Source: Colius striatus
Taxonomy: Eukaryota > Chordata > Aves > Coliiformes > Coliidae
Direction of reading: 5' to 3'
Length of the DNA: 64,000 nucleotides
Assembly (NCBI RefSeq): GCF_028858725.1
Contig: NC_084765.1
Location: 12,559,001-12,623,000 of the forward strand
The first letter of the stretch is position 1. The number at the start of each line of letters is the position of its first letter. The notes beneath the pieces were generated by a model. The model was not told the origin of the DNA and did not search any database. It saw nothing but the letters and a program-made list of their open reading frames with translations. The translations under genes were made by a program, and so were the position numbers. Positions 50,673 to 62,645 of the stretch are shown in pieces.

Positions 50673-51967
50673 ATGGAACAGCTCATCCTGAGCACCATCC
50701 TGAGGCACATACAGGATAACCAGCCAACATGACTTTATGAAAGTCCTGTTTGACCAATCTGGTCTCCTTCTATGACAAGATGATGTGCTTAGTGGATGAG
50801 GGAAAGGCTGTGGATGTGGTCTTCCTGGACCTCAGTAAGTCCTTTGACATAGTCTCCCACAGCATCCTCCTGGAGAAACTGGTTGCCCATGGTTTGGATG
50901 GATGTACTCTGCAATGGGTGAAAAACTGGCTGGATAGCTGGGCCCAGAGAGTTGTAGTGAATGGATTTAAATCCAGTTGGCAGCATCTCACCCGTGGTGT
51001 TCCCCAGGGCTCAGTGTTGGAGCCTTTTTTATTTAACATCTTTATCAATGGTCTGGATGAGGGGATTGAATGCACCCTCAGTAAATTTGCAGATAACATC
51101 AAGCTGGGTGGGTGTGTAGACCTTCCTGAGGACAGGAAGGCCCTTCAGAGAGACCTAGACAGACTGGATAGATGGGCCAAGGAAAATTGCCTGAGGTTCA
51201 ACAAGGCCAAGTTCCAGGTCCTGCACTTGGGCCACAGCCCCATGTAGTGCTACAGGTTAGGGACAGAGTGGCTTGAGAGCTGTCTTGCAGAAAAAGACCT
51301 AGGGGTGTTAACAGCCATCTGAACATGAGCCAGCAGTGTGCCCAGGTGGCCAAGTAGGCCAATGGCATCCTGTTTCGTATTAGAAATTGTGTGACCAGAA
51401 GAACCAAGGAGGTGATTGTCCCCTTGCACTCAGCACCAGTGTGGCTGCACCTTGAATACTGTGTTCAGTTCTGGGCCCTTTGCTACAAAAAGGATGTTGA
51501 GGTGCTGGAACATATCTAGAGACAGACAACGAAGCTGTTGAAGCGTCTAGAGAACAGGTCTTATAAGGAGCAGCTGAGGTAGCTGGGAGTGTTTAGTCTG
51601 GAGAAGTGGAGGCTGAGAGGAGATATGATTGGTCTTTACAACTACCTGAAGGGGAGTTGTAGTGAGGTGGGAGTCGATCTCTTCTCTCCAGTAAAGAATG
51701 ATAGAACAGGAGGAAATGGATTTAGCTTGTGCCAGGGTAAATTTAGATTGGACATTAGAAGAAATTTTTCACTGAGAGGATTATTAAGCATTGGAACGAG
51801 CTGCCCAAAGAAGTGGTGGAATCACCATCCCTGGAGATATTCAAAAGATGTGTAGATGAAGTACTGAGGGATGTGGTTTAGTTTAGTGATGGGCTTGGCA
51901 GTGTGAGGTTGGACTTGATAATCTTAAAGGTCTTTTCCAACTCTAATGATTCTATGATTCTGTGATT
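50673..51967 (+). mobile_element. CR1 LINE, about 1.3 kb, plus strand, different subfamily
   Basis: Starts within ORF2 (GAACAGCTCATCCTGAGCACC) and ends with the intact terminal repeat AATGATTCTATGATTCTGTGATT. A 165-codon frame at 50750-51247 shows RT motif A ([15 protein letters not shown]), motif B ([19 protein letters not shown]) and motif C ([11 protein letters not shown], where FADD has become FADN). The frame stops at a TAG (51245-51247) replacing a Gln codon, and the C-terminal part resumes in another frame at 51589-51855 ([30 protein letters not shown]). It is in the same orientation as PDE3B. Not functional. Confidence 0.95.
50750..51247 (+). pseudogene. CR1 ORF2 reverse-transcriptase fragment
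   Basis: 165 codons covering RT motifs A to C and the [14 protein letters not shown] block, bounded by 5' truncation and a premature TAG. The second catalytic Asp of motif C is Asn, so activity is not expected. Confidence 0.92.
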
Positions 51968-53388
51968 AAAAATATTATAAGAATTTTAGTGGTTTTATTA
52001 CTTTATTCATCACTTCCAAGAGTTTAGTTTGCACTTTTACTTACAATAACAAGTTTTTTACAATAACAAGAGTTTACTTACAATACTACAAAGAAACTTG
52101 ATCTACTGCTTGCACAGCACATGTAAGATTCTCAAATGGGTTGATTTAATTTATTACATCATTAATATTGAAAACCTCAGCATTTATCTTTGGTTTGAGT
52201 ACAGGTTTAGTTAACATGCTTTCTGTCTCCTTGATTTGACCCATTAGTTTCGTATGCTGACTGACAGTTTTAAGCAGATTATAAAAGTCTCTTGAGACAT
52301 TGGGTTGGGGTTTTTTTCTTCAAAATATTTCATCATTTTACATATATTCTGAAGATTTAGGTTAAAATTGCCAAAGTCCAATGAATATCTATTTGGAGAG
52401 CTGTCTCCACTGCTGTGGCAGGCAATTTCTGTCATTTACTCCAGTGGCATCCAAGTTTTTCTAAATTGTGAGTGAAAAACAGTCTCCCAGCTCAGTAAAT
52501 GGTTGTGTTTAGAGTGACAGATTTTTATCTACATAGTATCCTGTGGTTTATTTTCCTTTTCCACTAGACTGTAGCAATTTGTTTCAAGTATTTGCATATT
52601 AACAATATTTTTTAAAGTCAAATTTGCATATTTTACCATCAGTAATCTTTTTCAATAAAGGCTGATGATGCAGTAAGGAGTCAGTTATGAGAGGGCAACT
52701 CATGAATATAAATAGTCCCTTTTTACAAGTATTTAGCCAAGGTCAGTGGGAGAGAGGAGGAAGGTCAGAAGTACCTCCTTAGTCACAATCACATCTGGAG
52801 CTGAAACAAACTCTTTCTTTGTCTGCAAAAAATTGGCAGTGTTTTAGGGTTGCCAGAGTTTAGATGCTAGAATCTAGTACAATGGCAGAGAACTAAACTA
52901 TGCTTACATAGATTAACTATGCATGGAAAGTACAATTTATCTGCATAATAACCGCTTTTTTCTGGATGCCCTATAGCCTTGTGTTCTGCATGTTTGGAGA
53001 AACAAGTGTTACCACAGAAATACAGGAAAAGCCATACCCTCATATAGCATTGGATTTGCCCAGTAGATCATAATATGTTAATTATACTGCACATCTGGCA
53101 ATCTGATGAGGTTCAGTCTGCATTTTTCCTTCATCACAGAAGAAATATTAATGCATTAGCAGAAGCATTCTTTGGATACAGTGATTATTGTTCAAGATAG
53201 CACTACTGGCATTTTGTTTTGACCTCTAAACTTGTTTCTGCTTGGCAGTGGCTTTTGGTATTGTCCAAGTTCAGACTGGTGTCTTTTAAAGAAAAAATAT
53301 TTTTGTTTTCTCTTATCTGTCAATCTGTCCATTTAAGTAGTCTCTGTTATGATAATATTATAAAATGTGACTCCCAAATTGCCTCCGA
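51968..53388. other. Intron, no gene recognised
   Basis: AT-rich intron. A small duplication of ACAATAACAAG lies near 52044-52070. Nothing else supported. Confidence 0.5.
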
Positions 53389-53393
53389 GTGGA

Positions 53394-54349
53394 TGTCGTA
53401 GTTCAAGCCCAGCAACAAAGCACCATGAAGCCTTTCACTTGCTCCTCCCTCTCGTGGTGGGATGAAGAAGAGGAAAACATTACAAGGGTCTTGTAGGTCA
53501 AGATAAGGACAGGGAGGGATCACTCAAAAATTATGGTCATGGGCAAAACAGACTTGACTTGGGGTGAAAACCAAAATCCATTTAATCTGTTACCAATAAA
53601 AAAAATCCCAGCAAAATCAAAGTAGGATGATAAAACCAAAACCAGATCTTAGAAACACCTTCTCCCTGCCCCCTCCCCTCTTCCTAGACTTAGCTCTGCT
53701 CGTGATTTTTCTGCCTTACTCCCACTGGCAGTGCAGGAGGAAAGGGAGGGGGGGTTACAGTCAGTTCACCACAGATTGTCTGCTGCTCCTTCCTCCTCAC
53801 AGAGGGAGAACTCATCACACTCTTTATTTGCTCTGGCATGTGGTCTCTCTCATGGGAGAAAGTCCCCCACAAACCATGGGCTGCAGCTTCTCACAAACTG
53901 CTCCAGCATGGATGTCTTCCATGGGCTGCAGTCCTTCAGAAACTGACTGCTCCCATGCAGGCTTCCCACAGAGTCACAGCCTCCTTTGGGTGCCATGACC
54001 TGCTCTGGCATGGAGTCCTCCATGGGCTGCAGGCAGATCTTGGCTTTGCTGTTAATCTCCATGGACCACAGGGGGGACAGTCTGCCATCTTACCACAGGC
54101 TGTATGGCAGTCTGTGCTCTGGTGTCCTCACTAACCTTAGTGTCTGCATGGTTGTTTCTCTCCTATCCCACTTTCTCTTCCTGCTGCAGATTTTCCCTTC
54201 TTAGTGATCCTAGAGGTGCCTGATTGCCACAGCCTGGGGCAGAGATGGGCCTGACTTGGAGCCAGGAGCTTTGAGCATCTTCATCACAGGGTTCACCACT
54301 GCAGCCTTTTCCACACTACCACAACACCCCATCACACAAACCCAATAGA
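53394..54349 (-). mobile_element. Solo LTR of an avian endogenous retrovirus, about 956 bp
   Basis: The plus strand starts TGTCGTAGTTCAAGCCCAGC and ends ACACAAACCCAATAGA, matching the complemented ends of a long bird ERV LTR family as remembered (with a probable C to G change in the terminal CA). Flanks GTGGA (53389-53393) and GTGGG (54350-54354) form a 4/5 duplication, extendable to AGTGGA/AGTGGG if the end is moved one base. The interior (about 53870-54100) contains repeated CATGGGCTGCAG units at 53875, 53920 and 54021, a hallmark of this LTR. The open frames here (to 123 codons) are by-products of the repeats, and no viral genes are adjacent. Confidence 0.85.
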
Positions 54350-54354
54350 GTGGG

Positions 54355-55686
54355 GAAAAAAACCCAGCATGTCTGCAAGTTCTGCAAATGGTACTTATGT
54401 GATTCTTTTTGCAGTTTCTCAGTGCATTTTGAGGAAACTGCCTTGTGAATGTAAGCTTTTCAGGGAAAGAGGACACAGGATGTCTTAAAAAAATTAGCAA
54501 CTAAAAGAACAGTCACCACAAAGAATACCATAGCCAATGGACATGGTGGTGGGTGCTTTCTAGAAAACATTTTCCAGACAGAATTGTCTCTTTTTTATGT
54601 ATACAGAAGTTCATATTCAACATGTCAAACTGATGGAGTACATAAACTTTTTCTATAATTACTGACCAATCTTGTGGTTGCATTGAACGAATATTTTCTA
54701 TTTGACAGTCATAGTTCTACATAATCAGTCTAGAATAATGCCATAAAGAGGAATCACTGAACATATGCTTGAGGAGTGGGATCAGTGGCCCTTAGCTATC
54801 AGCTGGTAAATAAACCAAGCATTTAAAAGGTTTTAAATGTGTTCAATTTTTTTTGCTGCACCAAATGATGGTTCATAACCTGCTGTTATCTTTGCTGGAG
54901 TGAAGGCAGAAGCCGGATTAGCTTCCCGTGGGCATCTGCTCTGAGCACTGCCTCAGCCCATTATTGATGAGTGCAGAGCTGAAAATAGGATACATCCTTG
55001 GATATTTACAAGTTTCAAATGATACTGCTCTTTGAATTTAGTGTTCTGTAGTTGCGTATAAGGTTATGACCAGCATGGCTATTAAAGCATGGTGCTAGCC
55101 TCAGTAGCAGCAGAGGCTCTTTTCATCTTGAAGTAGAAGAGCTTTTTTTGGGAAGGGCCCTGTTAGTCTGCTTCCAAAAAGGTTCATTCAATGATGAAAA
55201 AGCCATAGTGCAAACCTTGGGGATCTAATAACTAAGCCATCAAGTAATAGTTTTAAAAAACCTCTTTTGGATCAATGCAACAAATGACAGAAAGAGGTAC
55301 TGGATTTTTTAATTATAATGAAGAAACTTTTCTGTGTTTTCATGCTACTGGGAATGCCTGTTGGTTGCATTTGTTTTGTGTTTTGATAGTGAGTGTTTAT
55401 ATACTCCCTTCAAAATGTATTGTCTGATATAGCAAAGCAAACAAAGCAAAAAACTCAGTGGTGTGACCTCTTAAGTGCTGTGTTCCTATCCCCCCAAAAG
55501 ATCATAACTAAGAATTAGGATATGAATTGATTTCTTGTTCAAGTGTGGACACACAAACACATTACTATAACTTTTCCACAAAATGATATGAAGGGAAAAA
55601 CATTGAAACTTGCTAAAAATTTAGAAAAACTGTTTAATTTTATCTGAGACTACTGAGTTGTTGTGTACTGATCTTAATTGTACAGT
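54355..55686. other. Intron, no gene recognised
   Basis: AT-rich intron. About 54890-55000 is locally more GC-rich and non-repetitive and might be a short conserved element, without a specific motif to support it. Confidence 0.45.
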
Positions 55687-55790
55687 TCATAGAATCACAC
55701 AAGGGTTGAGGTTGGACTGGACTTCTGTTGATCATCTGCTCCATCTTCCCTGCTCAAGCACACCAATTGCTCAGGGCCACATCCCAATAG
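55687..55790 (-). mobile_element. CR1 LINE 3' tail fragment, diverged
   Basis: TTCATAGAATCACACAAGGG, GGTTGGACTGGACTTC, GATCATCTGCTCCA and GCTCAGGGCCACATCCC follow the complemented CR1 3' tail. About 100 bases, heavily 5'-truncated, of a subfamily different from the 41994 copy. Confidence 0.88.
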
Positions 55791-58700
55791 CAAATGACAG
55801 CCAGAATGGAACGTAGCTTTTTGTCTGGGAAAAATAATAGGAAAGTTATTCTTGTTGTAGATTGTTCTGTAATAGACTACAGATCTTATTCTGTTAACTA
55901 TTTCTTATGAAGACCAAACATAACATAGTTAGAAAAAGTTGCAGAATTGCTAAATATTTTCAATCTTTATATTAAGAATTAATAATGGTTTTGCTGCTGC
56001 TCTATTTTAGGAAGATTGTGCAACTAAAATATTACAAAATATATGGCTAAAATTGTAGATTTAAAAAATATTTTGGCTATTACATTGAAAAACTGATAAA
56101 ATTTATTCAACTGTTTTCTATTCACATGTGACAGTGAGGCTTAAGATATGTCATTGTAGAATAAAGTTCATTCTTGACGTAAGACTTTTGACCTTCTCAG
56201 TTTGTCGCACTTTGATTTTCCTGCAGATGTCTTTGTCATTGTTTTAACTTCAAACACACAAGTACTCATTAGGGATGAGAGGAATTTAAAAAAAAAAATG
56301 GAGCTTGGCATTATTATAGAAAAAAGAATTGGAAAATAATTCTTCAGATATTTATACACTTACGTTATTACATGTGAACCATCTAATTTTCTTTTCACTT
56401 TTCAAGGTAAACTTGATCTTTGCTCAAATAGACTTCATCACAAAACCTGATATTCTTTTTGCAGATTATGCAAACAACATTTGTATTGCATAAGAATGCA
56501 TTTTCTTTATTTTGTGACACAAAATTATTATTTATGTGTTTAAACTGCCCAGAATTCAGAAGTACTGTGAAGCAGAATGGAAGATTTCATAGCTATGCCC
56601 TGGTATGGCTGACTGAAAATGTTCATATGGCCCATCAAGCACTTGCAGTATGTTACTGCCTGACAAATGGCTTCTTGTTTGTTAGATGGTCTAAAATGGT
56701 CATTCCTCAGCTTATATTTAATAACTCTGATACTGCCATTACTTTAAGTAAATGGCACGCCTTGATATATACCTTTCTGTCCTGTCAGGTGGCAAGTGTT
56801 TATACTATCTGTATAAATAATGAAGTAGTAGCATGCATATAGAAGGCTTTTCTAAAATTGGCTATTATTTGGGAAAATCTTGCATCATGAAAGTTGTAGA
56901 GTTACAAGCTATGTAAATATTTTTGAAGGTTTTTATTGTTTTTGATTCATTACTTAAAAGTAGCAAATGCATTTTTAAGTATTGACAGTGCACCTTGTAT
57001 CAAAATGTATTAAGGCATACAAAGCCAAATTTAGGATGGTACAATTAACAAAACCATAATATGGCTGAGGTCAGAGATTGCTCTTGTCCTTACCTGAATC
57101 TGAGGGGTAGCTCCATGGCTGCGGCATTTCTGTGTGATACAAGAATAGAAAGATGGTAGTGGCAGGAGAGAGACTGCAGCTCCTTCACATCCTTTAAATG
57201 TTCCTGGGAGACTGCCTGACACTTTATCATATCATTCACAGTTTTGACATTCTAGGTTCATGCAGTAGGTAGATCTAAAAACTTTTTAGAAATTAGTAGA
57301 GCAGAAAGAACAATTCATGTAAAGGAAAAAGTATGTTTATTCAGTAAGTAGTATTAGAGGTAAAATATGCATTATAGCTCAATTTACAAAGGAAGTGAAG
57401 CTTCTGTGATTCTGTCTTGCAGGCAGAAAGGTGCAGGAAAATTCTGTGTTGTTTGTATTTGCTTGTACACCTGTCCCCTTTTGCCTGCTAGCTTTTGAAC
57501 CTATTGTGTCATTTCAAAATAATGAATAGAGGAATAGTTATTATAGTGATGACCCAGTTCCTGTAAGTTTGGGGATTGTAGGTGTTAAGGATTTCATTGT
57601 GAACTTCTGTGTGAGCTCTACTACTCAGTAGATTACCTGTGGGAGAAAGACGTCACAAAATTTTTTAAGTACCTGGTGATTTCAGTTTCAATTTAATTTT
57701 TTAGTGTATTTGCTTGGCTGTTCCCATTTGCTTTTTTTACTATACAGTATTTCATGAAATGAATCTGGAGGCATTCATAGTGAATTTTGGTTTTCAACAG
57801 TCTCACTTGAATAGTTATCCCCTTCTGAAAGATTTACAAAAATTATGAGGAGCAGAGTTCCTCTCTGTAAATGTTAACTATACTTCTGGTACCAGGTGAT
57901 CAAGAAGGAGTTTCCCTTCTGCCTTGTTACCCTGAGGTTTCTAAAGGTGCAGAGTTCCTTATAGTTCTACTCCAGCTGCTCCTTGTCTATTCTCAATAGG
58001 TCTTAGTTGGGCCAAGTAGCTTGTTTGATTTCTAATATATTACTTTATTAAATACAGTTATAATGAATTAATTTTATTTTTGCTATAAGTGTGAACAAAT
58101 CATTAGGCTTTTTGAATAATTTTATCTCTTTAGAGGGAGGATACAGAAAGTAAGAAGGTGGACATGTGATTGATTTAGATGTCTCTTCAGTTTTTCTAGT
58201 TTTGAAACCGAAACATAACTTTTACACACTTATTGGGGGAAGTAATGTTGGGATAGAGCTTGTAACAGGTATAGCTGTATTCTTCATTTAGCGTATCTTC
58301 TATTGTAGTGACAGCTGCCAATCAGTGATACTGTAATAATCAAACTATAATAAAATAACTAATCCTGCTAAGTTGGGAAAAAAAACAAACCCACCACCAA
58401 ATAAGGTGTATTTGCATATTTGCTTTGATTTTTCCATTACGCACATGGATTAGTATGCGTTCTCTTTATAAACTTGGAGATAATCTCCTAATACACAGTT
58501 CCTCCAGTAAATCTATCAAAATACAAAGTATGAACTAATGTTTTTAGCTCTAACATAGTCTGACTTTTTCCTAGTCATAAGCACGCTCTGAGACTGAAAA
58601 ATGTGCAGACCTTAATTTTTGTAGACAATTACTGAAAACTTGCTGTGAACAAAAATGCATTTAACAAATTAATTTGATATGATACAACTGTCAAAACTTA

Positions 58701-61700
58701 CTCAGATGTGCTCAGCTTGAATCTTGCTTGCTATCTGCACAAAAAGTAACTAACTCCATCTCCTTACCAGTTCATGGCTGGAAAGGATTTATTTATTAAA
58801 ATCTTAATTTCTTTTAAGATCAAAAGAAATTAATCTCAGATTATAATATCTGAAAGACGATATTAGGAATATTATTTATTTTAATTCCCTCATATAAGTA
58901 AAATATAATAATGTCACTTGTGTAAATTATTATAATCTTGTATTGAATAAGTACCCTGTGTTTTTTAATTAAAAGTAGCATTTCATTAATCTTGGGACTT
59001 AAGCAATTATTGTTAATTCCTGCAATGTAAATATTGTCTTTGACTTTTATGTTTTTGAAAAAGCTTCCTAGCTTTTAGGTGAAACTTAGTTCCTACTTTA
59101 TCTTGTGTAAAAGCTGATGAGAAAGAAAGATCAGGTGGTGCTGCAGCATCCATACACTGTAGTTGAATGCTGAGAGTTCTTTTAGGCTGTCTCATACTCT
59201 GTCAGCCCTCTTCTGAGCCCCAACATTCAAAAATGCTTGCATAATTGGGTACTGTTTTGCGACTTATTAATTGCTCTCTTGGGTATATAGTTGCATGTGA
59301 GCCAGATTGGCTACTTGCCCAGCTTGCATCACTGGCAGCTGTTTTGCTTGAGGCAGATGGCTTGTAAGAGAAGCACCCATAAATTAGGGCATTGCTACTT
59401 TTTTCAAACCATTCTGTGAGAGTGAACCTGATGAGATGACTTTTCAAAGTGGTTTTTGTACACTAAGCTAAACTTCTTTAAAAGTGTCTAAATAACACAT
59501 CTTACAGTCAACTCTAGTTTTTTTAAGGCAGTACAGGTACTACAATGTAGTAAGCATGAAAATGTTAAATTACATTATGAACCATTGGTGATGTTTTCTA
59601 TATGAAAGAAGGTTCTGAAAAAAGAATTCGTATCACAGAGGAAAGAGCCTTTATATAATGAGAGTAAGAGCATTTTTAAGGGCAGTAGCTAGAGAGGAAA
59701 TGGAATTGTGTATGACAGGAAAACTTAACTGGTCTACTGAAGAAGTGTTTTAGACTTATTTGTGTGTAATTTTTTTATTCTGGACTTCGTGCTCTCAGCT
59801 CCCATGTAAAAGTTTAATTAGCTAGACTTCTAAAAATCTACTTGTAAGGAGTAATATGAGACCTGTGCAATTTCCTTCTAGTTAAAAATACTATTGTTGT
59901 GCTTCTCCATTCATATGTTCATTTTGTCGGTGTATACATACTACTGCTTTGGAGACTGGAAGATTTCTTGCATGAGCAGGATGCACACCCACCAACCTTG
60001 CCTGTGTGTCTCCACGTCAGCCTAAACAAAAATTCTCATTCTGCAATCATAATTTCTTAAAACTAGATATCAATTTTAAGATACAGCATTTTATTGTTTT
60101 TGCTGTCTGTTTATTCTTTTGTTCCTGTACTGCTTTGTTTTGTTAAAGCAAATTACTTTTGGACTTTCGTAGTTTGTGCCTCAAAGATTCTCTACTGTTG
60201 ACCATGCCCGTGATGTTGCAGTGGGTTTTAAGAACCACTTTTACTATAGAGACCCTGCTTCCTGAAATTCATGCATTCTGTGTACGTCTTCACAATAAGG
60301 CAGACACTTGAGAAATGTGATACTGGATTTGGACTCCTACACCAGAAAGTAAAGGATAATTAGAGAAAACATCAATAGTTTTTTCCAGTGAAATCCTAAG
60401 CTTTCATGTCTGGTGGCAAGGTTTCTGAATCTAACTCAGGCCTAGTTAGGACATTCTATAAAGGAGGGAAAATTAGGCTCCAAAAAAGAATTTGTCTCTA
60501 ACCAAATTTAGCTCAGAGAAAATACTTTTTCCTTCTTCCCTGGGGCAACAATCTGCTTTAGTTGAGCTGTGTCAGAGCTTTTGATCAATAACATTGACCC
60601 AAGCTGCTTTTGTATGTGGACTGCTGTTAAATCTCTGTATTTCTTTGTCTTCTTGCCTTAGTGTAAAGAAGTACATGGGAACAGCTCACTTGCTTAGAAA
60701 CTGGCCACAGAACCAAAGCCTGTCTGCTTTTATCATGCTGTTATTTATAAATTGCTTTTCAGTTGTTGAAAATTTACATAGTTTAGCTTTTGTGGTTATT
60801 ACAGGTGTCTGTTGATGCTATCTGCCCACAATGTTTTTCAATTCTCTTGAACTGCCAGATTTGTTTGGTTCATTTGTTTTTCCTGCCATCTACTTCCTAC
60901 TGGCTGATCCCTGGGTCAGAATACCTGGTAATATGTGTGGCAATTAGCCTATGTCTTGCTGATCTAATTGCCCATATAGGTCAGCTGACTGTCCTTGGCA
61001 GAAAGAAATAAAAAAAGTTGGACAGGAGAGGAAAAAAGAAACACTATGTCAAGGCAAAAAAGATGACATAGAAGAAATTATTGTGTCTTTGCATATAGTT
61101 CAGGCAACATTCTGCCAATCTGTTTTTGCCTTTATAAGTTTAAGGTTGCCTGACTTTAATATTTTGTTTGAATCTTTTTATCTGTAAAGTGTGTTTATTT
61201 TCAGTAGCATCCATGACAGAAAAACTTATACATCAGTGATTTTTTATTTTCCCAGTCCCACTATAAATAAATATAAAATGTGGTTTTTTTCTGTCTGTAT
61301 TTGAGTTGGACAAGTATTCTGTATCTACTTCCCACTACTTTTCAGGGGAATAAGATACTGGTTATGTTGGTTATTATATCCTTATTTCAAAACATTCTCA
61401 CTTGAATATGAGAATCAAAGTAGTTTAACCTTACATAATGCTATTTGCAGTTGGGCAAAGAAAATGCTGTAGTGACAGACATGAAATCTAGCATGGTTGG
61501 AAAGAATAGACAATCTTCACTTGAAGATTTGCTCTTGTTCGCTTTCCCTATCATATGACCTTTTATTTAAGAGGACATGTACAGTTATGTTTAAAAGTTG
61601 TTCTTTTAGTTTATTTGATCCAGTACAGTGGAATGTGCTCATATGATTGTTGATGATTGAGCCTTCACCATCAATATTTTTTAAAAGCATTTATGTAGAT

Positions 61701-62377
61701 AAAGCAGATCATAGACCTTTGTGTGACAATCTGAGCAGTCTGGAAAATGCATTTAAATTAATTAAATAAACCTTTGGAAAGAAAATAGAACAATAATTCA
61801 GAATCTCACCAGAATTTTTGTTGTTCCTTTATTGACCTATTATCTGCAGCTTGGTTCAGTTTTGTGTTTGTTACATGGAGATCTGTGTGATCACCTCCTT
61901 ATTTGTCACTATTGAATGTTTCCAATTATATTGAGTTATCAACCTGATATTCACAATTTGACTGTGTAAGGAGAAAGGAAGCTGAGATGCATTAAATGAA
62001 AAAGTTCTGTAGCTTGCTTTTTCAAAGGATTTTCTGAGCATATGCAAGATGACATTTTACTGTGTTCCTTTATTTTGTTGTTATTTAGTTTACTGATGCT
62101 CTAGGATGACAGAGGTGACAATACCTTTCGTGCAATGATATATTTTAAGAAACTTTCATGATGTAATTAGATACTTTATATACCACTTTCTGTAGAGTTT
62201 GTGTATATAAATATATATAAAAACATGCATGTACATACATACCTATGTATATAAAAATAATAAAAATCCCAAAACAAAATGTAAGAGAGGCTTTCCAAGC
62301 TCTTTGATCTGTGTGGTATTTTAGTTATTGGTGGAGGAGGGCTTCATAGTTAGTGTGAATTCTTCAAAAGGAGCTAG
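55791..62377. other. Intron, no gene recognised
   Basis: AT-rich intron. A 127-codon frame at 56459-56842 and others of 60-81 codons show no recognisable domain or coding texture. An inverted repeat lies at 58804-58833 and a TA/AT-rich stretch at 62185-62270. Confidence 0.5.
58804..58833. repeat. Inverted repeat, 12-bp arms, 6-bp loop
   Basis: TTAATTTCTTTT at 58804-58815 and its exact reverse complement AAAAGAAATTAA at 58822-58833, separated by AAGATC. Confidence 0.9.
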
Positions 62378-62645
62378 CAACAGGACAAGGGGTAATGGGA
62401 TGAAGCTGGAACACAAAAACTTCTACTTAAATATAAGAAAAAACTATTTCACTGTGAGGGTGACGGAGCAGTGGCACAGGCTGCCCAGAGGAGTTCCAGT
62501 GGAGTCTCCTTCCTTGGAGGTCTTCAAGACCTGCCTGGACATGTACCTATGCGACCTGATCTAGGTGAACCTGCTTCTGCAGTGGGGTTGCACTATATGG
62601 TCTCTAAAGGTCCCTTCCAACCTCTACCATTCTATGATTGTCATA
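62378..62645 (+). mobile_element. CR1 LINE 3' end fragment with ORF2 C-terminus
   Basis: CAACAGGACAAGGGGTAATGG begins a frame encoding RTRGNGMKLEHKNFYLNIRK and ending SLEVFKTCLDMYLCDLI followed by TAG (62562-62564), the natural C-terminus of CR1 ORF2. The 3' tail follows with CTAAAGGTCCCTTCCAACC and CCATTCTATGATTGTC. Heavily 5'-truncated, same orientation as PDE3B. It complements the tail at 41994 and appears to be the same or a close subfamily. Confidence 0.94.

Noticed and set aside
53627..53998. 123-codon frame with repeated Cys/Ser/Pro content
   Set aside because: Product of the internal repeats of the LTR at 53394-54349.
56459..56842. 127-codon plus-strand open frame
   Set aside because: No recognisable motif, no plausible splice or promoter context, and such frames occur by chance in 64 kb.
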